The notes: generated by a model from the sequence alone, not told the origin. 64,000 bases of DNA from Roseicyclus sediminis (GCF_025515305.1 NZ_JAOPHT010000016.1:21711-85710); one strand, 5' to 3'. Positions 15,237 to 24,432 are shown, counted from the stretch's first letter. Program-made: numbers and translations.

Positions 15237-16628
15237 ATGACCGCCACCAGAACCGAATCCGACAGTTTCGGCCCCCTCGAGGTGCCCGCCGACAAGTACT
15301 GGGGCGCGCAGACCCAGCGCTCGATCATGAATTTCCCCATCGGCTGGGAGAAGCAGCCGGTCGCCATCGTCCGCGCCCTCGGCGTCATCAAGCGCGCCTG
15401 CGCCGAGGCCAACAAGGCCAGCGGCAAGCTGACGCCGGAGCTGGCCGACGCGATCATCGCCGCGGCGCAGGAGGTGATCGACGGCAAGCTCGATGACAAC
15501 TTCCCGCTGGTGGTCTGGCAGACGGGGTCCGGCACCCAGTCGAACATGAACGCCAACGAGGTGATCGCGAACCGCGCCATCGAGATGCTGGGCGGCGAGA
15601 TCGGCTCGAAGTCGCCGGTCCACCCCAACGACCATTGCAACATGGGGCAGTCCTCGAACGACACCTTCCCCACGGCCATGCACATCGCCGCCGCCGTGAC
15701 GGCGCACGAAGTGCTGATCCCGGGGCTCGAAAAGCTGGCCGAGGGGCTGGAAGCAAAGGCCGAGCAGTTCCGCGACATCATCAAGATCGGGCGCACGCAC
15801 ACGCAGGATGCCACGCCTCTCACGCTCGGCCAGGAATTCTCGGGCTACGCCATGCAGGTCCGAAACGGGATCGCGCGGATCAAGCTCGCGCTGCCCGGCA
15901 TCTACGAACTGGCGCAGGGCGGGACGGCCGTGGGCACGGGGCTGAACACCGAGATCGGCTGGGATACGACGGTGGCCGCGAACATCGCCGCCATCACCGG
16001 CCTGCCCTTCGTCACGGCGCCGAACAAGTTCGAGGCGCTCGCGGCCCATGACGCGATGGTCTTCATGTCGGGCGCGATCAAGACGGCCGCCATGGCCTGC
16101 TACAAGATCGCCAACGACATGCGCTTCCTCGGCTCGGGCCCGCGCTCGGGCCTTGGCGAGCTGATCCTGCCCGAGAACGAGCCTGGCTCCTCGATCATGC
16201 CGGGCAAGGTCAATCCGACCCAGGCCGAGGCGATGACGCAGGTCTGCGCCCATATCCTCGGCAATGACGCGGCGATCTCCTTCGCGGGGTCCCAGGGGCA
16301 TTTCGAGCTGAACGTCTACAACCCGATGATGGCCTACAACCTCCTGCAATCCATGACGCTTCTGGGCAATGCCGCCGACAGCTTCACCGAGCGGATGCTG
16401 ATGGGGACGGAGGCCAACGTGGAGCGGATCGGCAAGCTGATGCGCGAAAGCCTCATGCTGGTGACGGCACTGGCGCCCACCATCGGCTACGACAACGCGA
16501 CGAAGGTGGCGAAGACAGCTCACAAGAACGGGACCACGCTGAAGGAGGAGGCGATCCGCCTCGGCTTCGTCGACGAGGAGACCTTCGACCGCGTCGTGCG
16601 GCCGGAGGACATGATCGGCCCGAAGTGA
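15237..16628 (+). CDS. fumC: Class II fumarate hydratase
   Basis: The 463-residue cytosolic enzyme interconverts fumarate and malate in the TCA cycle without an iron-sulfur cluster. The family signature [13 protein letters not shown] appears at about 316-328. Other conserved blocks are [27 protein letters not shown] and [16 protein letters not shown]. Full length is present, and a GGAGG ribosome-binding site lies upstream. The stop codon overlaps the GTG start of the DUF4169 gene (GTGA), so the following two small genes are translationally coupled, an arrangement typical of Rhodobacterales. Confidence 0.96.
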   Translation: MTATRTESDSFGPLEVPADKYWGAQTQRSIMNFPIGWEKQPVAIVRALGVIKRACAEANKASGKLTPELADAIIAAAQEVIDGKLDDNFPLVVWQTGSGTQSNMNANEVIANRAIEMLGGEIGSKSPVHPNDHCNMGQSSNDTFPTAMHIAAAVTAHEVLIPGLEKLAEGLEAKAEQFRDIIKIGRTHTQDATPLTLGQEFSGYAMQVRNGIARIKLALPGIYELAQGGTAVGTGLNTEIGWDTTVAANIAAITGLPFVTAPNKFEALAAHDAMVFMSGAIKTAAMACYKIANDMRFLGSGPRSGLGELILPENEPGSSIMPGKVNPTQAEAMTQVCAHILGNDAAISFAGSQGHFELNVYNPMMAYNLLQSMTLLGNAADSFTERMLMGTEANVERIGKLMRESLMLVTALAPTIGYDNATKVAKTAHKNGTTLKEEAIRLGFVDEETFDRVVRPEDMIGPK

Positions 16629-16807
16629 GCGGCAAGGTCGTCAGCCTCTCCCGCGCGCGGAAGACCCGGGCCCGTGACGAGAAGAAGCGGAAGGCGGATG
16701 CCAATGCCGCGAAGTTCGGCCGGACGAAGGCGGAACGAGAGGCGGAGGCGGCGCGCGCGCGGCTGGAGGCCGGGAGGCTCGACGACCACCGGCGGGACGA
16801 GGAATGA
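16625..16807 (+). CDS. DUF4169 family small basic protein
   Basis: A 60-residue, highly charged protein ([20 protein letters not shown] at the start, then alternating acidic and basic residues) that should form one long helix. It matches the DUF4169 family, whose function is unknown. The GTG start is embedded in the fumC stop codon (GTGA) and its own stop overlaps the next start (ATGA), so the three genes are coupled. Codon pattern and coupling on both sides support it being real despite the short length. Confidence 0.8.
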   Translation: MSGKVVSLSRARKTRARDEKKRKADANAAKFGRTKAEREAEAARARLEAGRLDDHRRDEE

Positions 16808-17025
16808 GCGGGCGGCCGGGCAAACGGTCGCTCACGCTGCGCGGTCACCGCACCAGCGTCTCGCTTGAGGATGCGTTCTGGGACGAGTTCCGCCGGATCG
16901 CGGAGGATCGCGGCGTCTCGGTCAACGCGCTTGCAGCCGAGATCGACGCGGGGCGCGGCCTGAAATCCGGGCTCGCCTCGGCGATCCGGGTCTTCGTGCT
17001 GGAAGAGGTCAAGGCCGGGCGGTAA
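16804..17025 (+). CDS. Ribbon-helix-helix domain protein
   Basis: This 73-residue protein has a ribbon-helix-helix fold pattern: a short basic strand (HRTSVSLEDAFW), then two helices (DEFRRIAEDRG and VNALAAEIDAGR). Such proteins dimerise and bind DNA, often as autoregulators, but here no operator or toxin partner is visible. It is fused by an ATGA overlap to the DUF4169 gene and ends the fumC operon. A link to fumC expression is only suggested by position. Confidence 0.82.
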   Translation: MSGRPGKRSLTLRGHRTSVSLEDAFWDEFRRIAEDRGVSVNALAAEIDAGRGLKSGLASAIRVFVLEEVKAGR

Positions 17026-17234
17026 CGCCGCGTTGACCACGGCATGACAGGGGTGGCCGCCACGGAGGGGCGACCGCCGCATATCCCGCCCGAGGCATTC
17101 CTGGCCCACGCGGTCCGCCCGAGGCCGATGCGCGACGGCAGGATCCTCCGACGTTCGCTTCGGGATATCGATCGGTATATCGGCCTCGCCCGTGTTCGAC
17201 GGCGAAACCGCCCGGGACAGGCCGACAGCTCCGC

Positions 17235-18587
17235 TCAACGCCGCGACACGCGCAGGCGGATCCCGTCCCTGGCCCGCACCGTCAGGTAGGCAACCGGCAC
17301 CGGCGCGTCGCCCGGCACGCATTCGAACCGGAACGCGCGCAGAAGCAGAGCCAGAAGCAGCGGCCCTTCCACCATCGCGAAGCCGGCCCCCGGACAGACG
17401 CGCGCCCCGGCCGAGAAGGGAATGAAAGCCTCGCGCAGGCAGGCCTTGCCGTTCTCGGTGCCCCAGCGCCCGGGATCGAAACCGTCGGGGTCGTCCCAGA
17501 GCCGGACCTGCCGGTGCAGATGCCAGGGCGAAATGACGATCTGCGCGCCTTTGGGGATGTCGCGGTCGCGGAATCGCTCCGCCTTCGTGGTCTCGCGCAC
17601 CATCATCGGCACCGGGGGATAGAGCCGGAGCGCCTCGCGGAAGACGTCCCGCGCGATGCGAAGCCGGGAGATATCGCCGAAACCCGGCTCGGGCGCCAGG
17701 GCGGCGGCTTCCTCGGCGACCCGCGCCTGCCATTCGGGGTAGCGGGCGAGAAGATAGAGCGTCCAGCTCAGCGCGCTGGCGCTCGTCTCGTGGCCCGCGA
17801 GAAAGAAGATCGCGACCTGGTCGACCATCTCCCCGGCGGTGAAACCTTCGCCGGTCTCGGGGTCCCGGGCCGTCAGGATCTTCGTGGCGAGGTCGTCGGG
17901 CGCCGTTCCGGCGGCGACCTCCGCCGCCCGCGCCTCGGTCAGCGCGGTGATGAGCTCCCGGATTTCGCGTGCGGCCCTCAGCGTCTCGGCCCGGTGCCCG
18001 CGCGGCATCCATGCCGGCAGGGGCAGGAAGGCGCGCAGGTTCAGGATCGGTTGTGTCCGCTGGTAGGCGCGAAAGGCGCGGTAGACGCGGGCGGCCACCG
18101 CGTCCTCGATCGGCAGGGAGAAGAGCGTGCGGAAGATCACGTCCGCCGCCGCGTGGCTCATCGCCTCCTCGATGTCCCGCACCCCTTCGTCCAGACGCGC
18201 GACCGCCGCCTGCCCGGCGTCGAGCATCGCGGGGAAGGTTTCGCGCAGGCGCCCGCCCTCGAAGGCCGGGTCGATGATCCGCCGTTGTCGCGCCCAGGTC
18301 GCGCCGTTGGTCAGGAAAACCGAAGCGCCCAGCAGCGGACGAAGCCCCTCGCCCACGCGGTCGGACTTCGGAAAGTCCATCGGGCGAACCTTCAGAACTT
18401 CTTCTACAAGATCAGGCTGGTTCACGAGGCAGGACCGGAAGAAGGGCGTCCGGAACTCCGCCATCCATGCGCGATAGAGCCGCTCGGGCTGGGCCGAGAG
18501 GATGTCCTGCCGGAACAGGCGCATGTAGCGCCAGAGCGACACGCGGTCGGCGCGGGATGGCGGCTTGGGCGGCAGGTCGCGGCTCAC
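17235..18587 (-). CDS. Cytochrome P450
   Basis: The 450-residue haem monooxygenase shows the oxygen-binding I-helix motif AGHETSAS and the ExxR motif (EALR) in the K-helix. The haem-binding loop is FSAGARVCPG, with the axial cysteine near residue 396. No membrane anchor is visible, so it is a soluble bacterial type. The substrate is unknown; an electron-transfer partner (ferredoxin and reductase) is not encoded nearby. GTG 18587 overlaps the stop of the upstream hydrolase by four bases, which fixes the start and couples the pair. Longer upstream frames run into the hydrolase gene. Confidence 0.92.
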   Translation of the reverse strand: MSRDLPPKPPSRADRVSLWRYMRLFRQDILSAQPERLYRAWMAEFRTPFFRSCLVNQPDLVEEVLKVRPMDFPKSDRVGEGLRPLLGASVFLTNGATWARQRRIIDPAFEGGRLRETFPAMLDAGQAAVARLDEGVRDIEEAMSHAAADVIFRTLFSLPIEDAVAARVYRAFRAYQRTQPILNLRAFLPLPAWMPRGHRAETLRAAREIRELITALTEARAAEVAAGTAPDDLATKILTARDPETGEGFTAGEMVDQVAIFFLAGHETSASALSWTLYLLARYPEWQARVAEEAAALAPEPGFGDISRLRIARDVFREALRLYPPVPMMVRETTKAERFRDRDIPKGAQIVISPWHLHRQVRLWDDPDGFDPGRWGTENGKACLREAFIPFSAGARVCPGAGFAMVEGPLLLALLLRAFRFECVPGDAPVPVAYLTVRARDGIRLRVSRR

Positions 18588-19822
18588 GCGGCGCGGTCCC
18601 CGTAGGCGCAGACCGGCCGCTCGATCCGGCTGGACGAGGGCTTGCGGCCTGCGAACCGCGCCGCGAGCGTGCGCGGGCCTGCCGTGACCGCGAAGTAGTC
18701 GTAATCCCCCGGGTCGCCCGGCAGGTTGTCGAAGGCGTTGAGATACTGGAAATGCCGCTCGAAGAACCGCCAGCGGAGTGCCGACCATGCCTCTGGCGAC
18801 AGGGTCTTGCTGAAGGCCGCCGACAGCACGAGCGGCCAGCGTTTGTCAGGCCCCGCCATGCCCGAGACCGCCACCGGATCGCAGAGCGCGAAGGCGCAGC
18901 CGTCGCCGGGCGCGGTCACGTCGACCCAGGCCAACCGGTCGCTTTCGCCCAGACGCGCGAGGTCGTCGCGAAGACGGGTCGCGCGCGGCAGGAAGCTTAC
19001 CATCGGGATAACCTGCCCGAGCGTCAGCAGCGACAGGACCGGCCCCGCCTCCGGCACACGCCCGCCGCGCAGGAGATCGGCCAGGATCGAGACGGCGAGA
19101 TAGGCGCCCGAGGAATGGCCGACGACGAGGATCTCGTCCGCCCCGCCCCCGAGCGCCCCGGCGATCCGGTCGGCAAACTCGGCCATGCGCGCCTCCTGTT
19201 CCGGGGGATAGGCTCCTTCGAACTGGGCCGAAAAGGCGTAGTCGTGCATCAGGTACCAGGCCAGCAGGTGGTCGCGCCGCCGGAACCAGCGCAGGAGCGT
19301 CCCGGCGGCAAGAAGGCCGATGCCCAGACCCGCGACGATGCCCGCCCCCGGCAGGACCGCCTGCCCGACCGCCGCGACCACAGCCGCGAGGCCCAGGGCC
19401 AGCGCAAGCTGCCCAAGCAGCACCGCCACCGGGAAGAGCGCCGCGATCACCGGTCCCTTCCTCAGCCGCATCAGGCGAAACAGGGCACCCGAGCGGAGAT
19501 AGACCCATGCCGTCCGCAGAAGCTGCCCGTAGGTCGCGGCGATGCTCTGTCCCATCGAGGCGCGCACGATGTCGGCCCAGTAGAGCACCTCGACCTCGGT
19601 CTCGACCGCCTCCCCTTCGATCCGGGCCGAGACATGCCAGCCGAAGCGCGCGTCGCCCTCGGCCGCCCCAAGCGCGATCTCGTGGCCCGAAAGCGCCGCC
19701 TGCCGCGCGGCCTGGCGCCGGTAGCGTTCGCGATACTTTCGGGGCGGCACGGGGTCGTAGCCCGGCACGTAGAGCACGACGCGCCGGCGGACGGGTCGCG
19801 CATCTGTCTCCGCACCGCTCAT
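18584..19822 (-). CDS. Membrane-embedded alpha/beta hydrolase
   Basis: The 412-residue protein begins with a cytosolic part containing VVLYVPGYDPVPPRKYRERY. It has two hydrophobic helices in the middle (about 125-180) and a nucleophile elbow GHSSG near residue 240 in VVGHSSGAYLAVS. This indicates a serine esterase or lipase-like fold. The internal membrane hairpin is unusual for soluble esterases. No substrate can be assigned. It is translationally coupled to the cytochrome P450 downstream, so the two may act on one hydrophobic substrate. Confidence 0.75.
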   Translation of the reverse strand: MSGAETDARPVRRRVVLYVPGYDPVPPRKYRERYRRQAARQAALSGHEIALGAAEGDARFGWHVSARIEGEAVETEVEVLYWADIVRASMGQSIAATYGQLLRTAWVYLRSGALFRLMRLRKGPVIAALFPVAVLLGQLALALGLAAVVAAVGQAVLPGAGIVAGLGIGLLAAGTLLRWFRRRDHLLAWYLMHDYAFSAQFEGAYPPEQEARMAEFADRIAGALGGGADEILVVGHSSGAYLAVSILADLLRGGRVPEAGPVLSLLTLGQVIPMVSFLPRATRLRDDLARLGESDRLAWVDVTAPGDGCAFALCDPVAVSGMAGPDKRWPLVLSAAFSKTLSPEAWSALRWRFFERHFQYLNAFDNLPGDPGDYDYFAVTAGPRTLAARFAGRKPSSSRIERPVCAYGDRAA

Positions 19823-19865
19823 GGGGCGAGACTACAGGGGGAAGCGCGCGGCGTCAGGGCGGAAA

Positions 19866-20621
19866 TCAGCCCAGGAGCGCGAGCGCCGGGAATGTTTCCA
19901 GAAGCCAGAAGGCGAAGGCCGAGAAGGCCCCGGTCATCAGCGCCACGCCCACACCGACAAGGAGGACGCCCATCGCGCGCTCGATCGTCTTCATGTGCCG
20001 CTTGAGCCGCGCCATCACCGCCATCGCCCGGTCGATGAAGGCCGCCGCGAGCAGGAACGGGATGCCGAGACCGATGGCGTAGACACCCAGAAGCATCGTG
20101 CCGCGCCCGACGCTGGCCTCGGTGGCGGCAAGCGACAGGATCGCGCCGAGTTGCGGGCCGATGCAGGGCGTCCAGCCGAAGGCGAAGGCAAGCCCGAGGA
20201 TGTAGGCGCCCAGAGCCGAGCCGCCCCGGTCGCCCGCGTCGAGCCGCGCCTCGCGATTGAGGATCGGGATGTTGATGATTCCAAGGAAATGCAGCCCGAA
20301 GATCACGATGACCAGGCCCGCGATCCGGCCCAGAAGGATCTGGTTCTGCAAAAAGAACTGCCCGAAGATCGAGGCGGTGAAGCCCAGGAAAATGAAGACG
20401 GTGGACAGGCCCAGCACGAAGAACAGCGCGGCCAGCAGCGCCTTCCTGCGCGCGGCCTTCGGGCTTGCGTCCATCTCCTCGATGGTGATGCCGCCCATGT
20501 AGGCGAGGTAGGGCGGCACGATGGGCAGGACGCAGGGGCTGAGAAAACTCAGCGCGCCCGCCGTCAGCGCCACCAGCATCGCGGGCAGAAGCGATGCGTC
20601 GAAGAGGTCGATCCCGAACAT
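19866..20621 (-). CDS. ccdA: Cytochrome c biogenesis protein CcdA
   Basis: The 251-residue, six-helix inner-membrane protein passes reducing equivalents from cytosolic thioredoxin to periplasmic thiols, for example apocytochrome c. The two redox cysteines are in the conserved FLSPCVLPIVPPY motif of helix 1 and GWTPCIGP of helix 4. ATG 20621 fits the usual family N-terminus; the longer frame starting GTG 20657 adds an unlikely basic leader. No cytochrome c maturation genes adjoin. It diverges from tusA, another sulfur-handling gene, across 94 bp. Confidence 0.9.
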   Translation of the reverse strand: MFGIDLFDASLLPAMLVALTAGALSFLSPCVLPIVPPYLAYMGGITIEEMDASPKAARRKALLAALFFVLGLSTVFIFLGFTASIFGQFFLQNQILLGRIAGLVIVIFGLHFLGIINIPILNREARLDAGDRGGSALGAYILGLAFAFGWTPCIGPQLGAILSLAATEASVGRGTMLLGVYAIGLGIPFLLAAAFIDRAMAVMARLKRHMKTIERAMGVLLVGVGVALMTGAFSAFAFWLLETFPALALLG

Positions 20622-20715
20622 GGGCGCAGAGGTAAACACTTTTTTCCGGCTCGTCACGCGGCCCTTGCGTCACATTCGCGTGGACGCAGGCCGGGCCGGG
20701 CGGTAGGCCACAGGC

Positions 20716-20943
20716 ATGGAAGACGAGATCGAGATCGACGCGACGGGGCTGAAGTGTCCCCTCCCCGTCCTGCGGCTGCGCAAGCGGCTGGAAGGCGTGG
20801 CTCCGGGCCGGGTCGTGAGGCTCCTGGCGAGCGATCCGATGGCGGCGATCGACGTGCCCCATTTCTGCGCCGAGGCGGGCCATGCCTATCTCGGGGCCGA
20901 GGACGGCCCGGTGCCGGCCTACCGCGTGCGGAAGGGCGGCTGA
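20716..20943 (+). CDS. TusA-family sulfur carrier protein
   Basis: A 75-residue protein with the invariant CPxP motif (GLKCPLPVLRLRKRL, Cys14) on which persulfide sulfur is carried. TusA-like proteins feed sulfur to tRNA thiolation, molybdenum cofactor or sulfur oxidation. Which of these applies here is unknown. A second cysteine at about 55 is not part of the family motif. The gene ends 7 bp before the convergent trmJ. Confidence 0.88.
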   Translation: MEDEIEIDATGLKCPLPVLRLRKRLEGVAPGRVVRLLASDPMAAIDVPHFCAEAGHAYLGAEDGPVPAYRVRKGG

Positions 20944-20950
20944 GGCGGGT

Positions 20951-21712
20951 TCAGTCCCGGTCGCGCCGCTCCGCCCAGCGGACCATCTGGCGCATCATCC
21001 CGTGAAGCGATTGCACATCCGCCCGGGTAAGCGGCAGGCGGCCCCAGAGGTTGCGCAGGTTCGTCTTCATCCCCGCGGCCTTTTCCGGCGGAAAGAAGAA
21101 ACCGGCCTCCTCCAGCCGGTCTTCGAAATGGTCGCCGAGAGCGTTGATCTCGGCCCCGGTCGCGAAATCGGTGCGCGCCATCTCCATCACGGCCTGGGGC
21201 ATCTCGACCGTCGTGCGCCGCCATTCGTAGGCGCACAGAAGCACGCATTGCGCGAGGTTCAGGGAGGGGAAATCCGGGTTCACCGGCACCGAGACGATGG
21301 CATTCGCCCGCGCGATGTCGGGGTTTTCCAGCCCCGCGCGCTCGGGCCCGAACAGGACGGCGACCCGACCGCCCGCGGCGATCATCTCGCGCGCCTCGAT
21401 CATCGCGCGCTCGGGCGTGACGACGGGTTTGGTCAGGCCCCTCTCCCGCGCCGTCGTGGCATAGACATAGGTGCAATCGTCGATCGCGGACGGCACGTCG
21501 CCGAACAGCCCCGCGTGGTCGAGAAGCCGCCCCGCCCCGCTGGCCAGCGCCACGGCGCGTTCGTTCGGCCAGCCGTCGCGCGGCTCGACCACGCGCATCC
21601 GGTCGAGGCCGAAGTTCCACATCGCGCGCGCGGCGGCGCCGATGTTCTCGCCCATCTGCGGGCGCACGAGAACGAAGGCCGGCTGGCCGGGTCTTTCGGG
21701 TATTGTGTCCAT
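20951..21712 (-). CDS. RNA methyltransferase, SPOUT family (TrmJ-like)
   Basis: This 253-residue, knot-fold (SpoU/TrmH) enzyme probably 2'-O-methylates position 32 of tRNA anticodon loops. Motif 1 is PQMGENIGAAARAMWNFG, motif 2 is VLFGPERAGLEN and motif 3 is VNPDFPSLNLAQC, in normal order. The C-terminal third (from about 170) is a helical extension typical of TrmJ. The assignment as TrmJ rather than another TrmH paralogue rests on length and the VRPQMGENIG start. Confidence 0.85.
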   Translation of the reverse strand: MDTIPERPGQPAFVLVRPQMGENIGAAARAMWNFGLDRMRVVEPRDGWPNERAVALASGAGRLLDHAGLFGDVPSAIDDCTYVYATTARERGLTKPVVTPERAMIEAREMIAAGGRVAVLFGPERAGLENPDIARANAIVSVPVNPDFPSLNLAQCVLLCAYEWRRTTVEMPQAVMEMARTDFATGAEINALGDHFEDRLEEAGFFFPPEKAAGMKTNLRNLWGRLPLTRADVQSLHGMMRQMVRWAERRDRD

Positions 21713-21829
21713 GGCGGCGGGCGATAGCGCCTGTCGGCCCGCACGGCAAGGCCCTGCCAGGGGTCAGACCCTTGCAGGGCGGCAAGCGAGCGCGTAGGCA
21801 CGCGCGAAAACCTAGCAGGGGACGGGCCG

Positions 21830-22450
21830 ATGGCCGAGACCGACACGCCGAGCATCTACCTCGTGACGCCGACCGCCTTCGAGACGGAGGCCTTCGCGCC
21901 TGTGCTGGCGCGCATCCTCGACGCCACGGACATCGCCTGCCTGCGCCTCGCGCTGGCCGATCCCGACGGCGACGCGGTGGCCCGCGCGGCCGATGCCTGC
22001 CGCGAGATCGCCCATGCCCGCGACGTGCCCCTGGTGATCGAGCGGCATGCGGGCCTGGTGGAGCGTCTCGGCCTCGACGGGGTGCACCTGACGGACGCCG
22101 CGCGCTCGGTCCGGGCGACGCGCAAGGCGCTCGGGGCGGACGCCATCGTCGGCGCGGCCTGCGGCACCTCGCGGCATGACGGGTTGACCGCGGGCGAAAG
22201 CGGCGCGGACTACGTGAGCTTCGGCCCCCTCGGCGATACCGGCCTTGGCGAGACGGCGCTGGCCGAACACGACCTCTTCGCCTGGTGGAGCGAGATGATC
22301 GAGGTTCCGGTCGTGGCCGAGGGCGGGCTCGACCTTGCCCTCGTCGAGGCTTTCGCGCCGGTCACGGATTTCTTCGCCATTGGCCCCGAGATCTGGCGCG
22401 CGGAGGATCCGCTCGCGGCCCTGCTCGCGCTTACCGCGCCGCTCCGTTGA
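21830..22450 (+). CDS. Thiamine phosphate synthase-like (ThiE/TenI family)
   Basis: This 206-residue TIM-barrel protein has the family features YLVTP near the start, GVHLTDAARSVRATRK (78-93) in the phosphate-binding area, GADYVSFGPLGDTG (122-135) and VVAEGGL (162-168). True ThiE joins hydroxymethylpyrimidine and thiazole phosphates. Several usual ThiE residues differ, so a TenI-like or divergent paralogue is possible. No other thiamine gene is nearby. Its last 20 bases overlap tail-to-tail with the acyltransferase gene. Confidence 0.75.
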   Translation: MAETDTPSIYLVTPTAFETEAFAPVLARILDATDIACLRLALADPDGDAVARAADACREIAHARDVPLVIERHAGLVERLGLDGVHLTDAARSVRATRKALGADAIVGAACGTSRHDGLTAGESGADYVSFGPLGDTGLGETALAEHDLFAWWSEMIEVPVVAEGGLDLALVEAFAPVTDFFAIGPEIWRAEDPLAALLALTAPLR

Positions 22451-23258
22451 AGCCGGCGCGCACGGCTGCCTCGGCGGCGGCGGCCAGTGCCTTGCGGTCG
22501 GGAAAATCCGCGACGCGCAGGGGGTCGTGGTAGATCACGCGCACCGATCCCTGCCGCCGGACCGACAGGATCGACAGAAGGCTCGCGCCGAACTCCATGC
22601 TGCCCCACCAGCCGTAGAAGGACGGAGGCTCGCCCTCGGGGGCGGTGTAGATCACGCTGACCGGCTGGATTTGCAATTCCTCTCGCAACAGCGGCGTGAA
22701 GAAGGCGGCGAACAGCGTCGTGCGAAACGGCAGGACGCGCAGGCCGTCGGTCGACGTGCCCTCCGGGAAGAACAGGAGCCTGTGACCCGCGTGCAGGCGT
22801 TCCTCCATCAGCTTCGCCTGCCGCGCGGCCTCGGCCCGGTCGCGGCGGATGAAGACGGTTCCCGTACCCCGCGCGAGCCAGCCGATCCCGCCCCAGCCCG
22901 CGACCTCCTCCTTCGAGACGAAGTAGAGCCGCTTGGACGCGTTCAGCACGAAGATATCGAGCCAGCTGGCGTGATTGGCAACATAGGCACCCACGCCTCG
23001 CATGGGCCGCCCCTCCACCTGGCGCGACAGTCCGAGAAACCTGCAGGCCCAGATGCAGACGAACTGCGTGATCCAGGGCGTGACGGGGCGGGCATAGCCC
23101 CAGATCGCCTTTTCCGGCGGCCGGAGGATCAACAGGAGCGGGAAACACACCGCAAGCATCAGCAGAAGCGGCGCGCCCCGCCGCACCGCCCTGAGCCAGC
23201 CCAGGAGCCCGGGCCGGGGCGGCGGCGGCGGGGGTGCGCCCTCCCATGTCAGGCTCAT
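22431..23258 (-). CDS. olsA: 1-acyl-sn-glycerol-3-phosphate acyltransferase / lyso-ornithine lipid acyltransferase
   Basis: The 275-residue, PlsC-type membrane acyltransferase has the catalytic HX4D box in NHASWLD (95-101) and the substrate motif FPEGTS (164-169). An N-terminal membrane helix lies at about 29-46 after a proline run. The start overlaps the stop of the upstream OlsB-like gene by four bases (ATGA). The pairing indicates OlsA, which adds the second acyl chain to lyso-ornithine lipid, although activity as a general PlsC is also known in this group. The C-terminus overlaps the thiE-like gene on the other strand by 20 bp. Confidence 0.82.
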   Translation of the reverse strand: MSLTWEGAPPPPPPRPGLLGWLRAVRRGAPLLLMLAVCFPLLLILRPPEKAIWGYARPVTPWITQFVCIWACRFLGLSRQVEGRPMRGVGAYVANHASWLDIFVLNASKRLYFVSKEEVAGWGGIGWLARGTGTVFIRRDRAEAARQAKLMEERLHAGHRLLFFPEGTSTDGLRVLPFRTTLFAAFFTPLLREELQIQPVSVIYTAPEGEPPSFYGWWGSMEFGASLLSILSVRRQGSVRVIYHDPLRVADFPDRKALAAAAEAAVRAGFNGAAR

Positions 23259-24046
23259 GGGTTGGCCGTCCCCGCCAGCGCGCGGTCGCGGCTGTAGATG
23301 GCGCGGTGTTTCTCGCTCATGCGCGCGATGTCCATGACGAGGCAGACGTCGATACAGTTGAACGGCCGGTCGATGTAGGCCCCCTCGCCCACGAAACCGC
23401 CGAGCCTGAGGTAGGCCTTGATCAGCGCGGGCGTCTCCCGGATCGCGGCCGGCCGGTCGAGATCGGCCTCGGCGATCAGGTCCATGCGCTGGAAGCCCCC
23501 GGCGCGGGCGACAGGCCGCACGTCGGCCGGAGCGAGGTGCCGGTGATGCAGCAGCGACAGAGGCCCCGCGATCGCACCGGCCTCGGTGCCGTGGAAACTC
23601 GCCACCCCGAACATGACCTCGATCCCGTGGCGGGCGATGTAGTCGGCCAGCCCGTTCCAGAGATGCACCATGGCCGTGCCGCCGCGATACTCGGGATGCA
23701 GGCACGACCGTCCCAGTTCGAGAAGCCGCCGCCCCGAAGCCTTGAGCGGCCCGAGGTCGTACTCGTCCTCGGAATAGAACTGCCCCGCGGCCCTGGCCTG
23801 CTCGGCCCGCATGAGCCGGTAGACACCGACCACGCGATCGCCCGCGTCCCGGCGCATGTCGCGCAACAGGAGATGGTCGAAATGGGGATCGAAGCGGTCG
23901 GCCTCGATCCTTGCGGCGTGGTCGACAAGCGGACCGTCACCGCCCAGTTCCTCGACGAAGACGGCATAGCGCAGTCGCTGCGCCTCGCGGATCTCGTCCT
24001 CGTCCGCTGCCAGGCGAAGCTCGAAATGGGAATCGTCGATCTGCAT
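23255..24046 (-). CDS. olsB: L-ornithine N-alpha-acyltransferase (OlsB-like)
   Basis: This 263-residue, GNAT-related acyltransferase is expected to join a 3-hydroxyacyl-ACP to ornithine, the first step of phosphorus-free ornithine-lipid synthesis. Family blocks are LRYAVFVEELGGDG, FDHLLLRD, LELGRSCLHPEYRGG and GEGAYIDRPFNCIDVC. The start is ambiguous: ATG 24046 gives a family-like N-terminus, and ATG 24121 adds 25 residues. It is coupled to the OlsA-like gene. A CtrA-type motif lies at 24167-24181, upstream of either start. Confidence 0.83.
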   Translation of the reverse strand: MQIDDSHFELRLAADEDEIREAQRLRYAVFVEELGGDGPLVDHAARIEADRFDPHFDHLLLRDMRRDAGDRVVGVYRLMRAEQARAAGQFYSEDEYDLGPLKASGRRLLELGRSCLHPEYRGGTAMVHLWNGLADYIARHGIEVMFGVASFHGTEAGAIAGPLSLLHHRHLAPADVRPVARAGGFQRMDLIAEADLDRPAAIRETPALIKAYLRLGGFVGEGAYIDRPFNCIDVCLVMDIARMSEKHRAIYSRDRALAGTANP

Positions 24047-24166
24047 CCGGCCGGCCGCTGCTGCGTCCGCAGACCGGACGCGGGTGAGATTGCACGCGGG
24101 GTTATCGGGGCGCCGCGCCATATGCAAGGCGCGGGACCCGGACTTGCCCGGAAGTCCGCGCGCGCG

Positions 24167-24181
24167 TTAAACCTGCGTTAA
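24167..24181. promoter_or_regulatory. CtrA-like binding site (TTAA-N7-TTAA) upstream of olsB
   Basis: GTTAAACCTGCGTTAACC contains TTAA, seven bases, TTAA, the full consensus of the cell-cycle regulator CtrA. It lies 121 bp upstream of the preferred olsB start (46 bp from the alternative) and 39 bp past the end of the DUF3553 gene. At this GC content, a chance AT-rich double half-site is unlikely but not excluded. Confidence 0.5.
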
Positions 24182-24219
24182 CCGCCTTCGTGACAAGGTG
24201 CACCCGCCAGGCGCCCGCG

Positions 24220-24405
24220 TCATGGCAGGAATTCCATGAGGAGCGTGATGCGCCTTCCGTCAATGACGACCTTGCCCTGGTTCTCGAAATTGACGGTGAT
24301 CCGGCCACCTATATTCGACTGCACCTGCCCCAGGCCCCAGTCCGGCTGGTCCGGGTGGCGCACGAACATCCCCGGTTCGAGGATCGAGTTGACGTCTTCG
24401 GTCAT
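24220..24405 (-). CDS. DUF3553 domain-containing small protein
   Basis: This 61-residue protein begins MTEDVNSILEPGMFVRHPDQ, followed by WGLGQVQSNIGGRITVNFEN. The pattern is that of a small SH3-like beta barrel, similar to the DUF3553 family and to the CarD/RapA-type tudor segments found in RNA-polymerase-associated proteins. Function is unknown. ATG 24405 was chosen over the longer frame at 24498, because the upstream part would overlap the divergent chpT gene. Only 27 bases separate the two starts, so they share a promoter region. Confidence 0.8.
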   Translation of the reverse strand: MTEDVNSILEPGMFVRHPDQPDWGLGQVQSNIGGRITVNFENQGKVVIDGRRITLLMEFLP

Positions 24406-24432
24406 GGGCCCCCTGCCTTGGCGGAACTCGCG

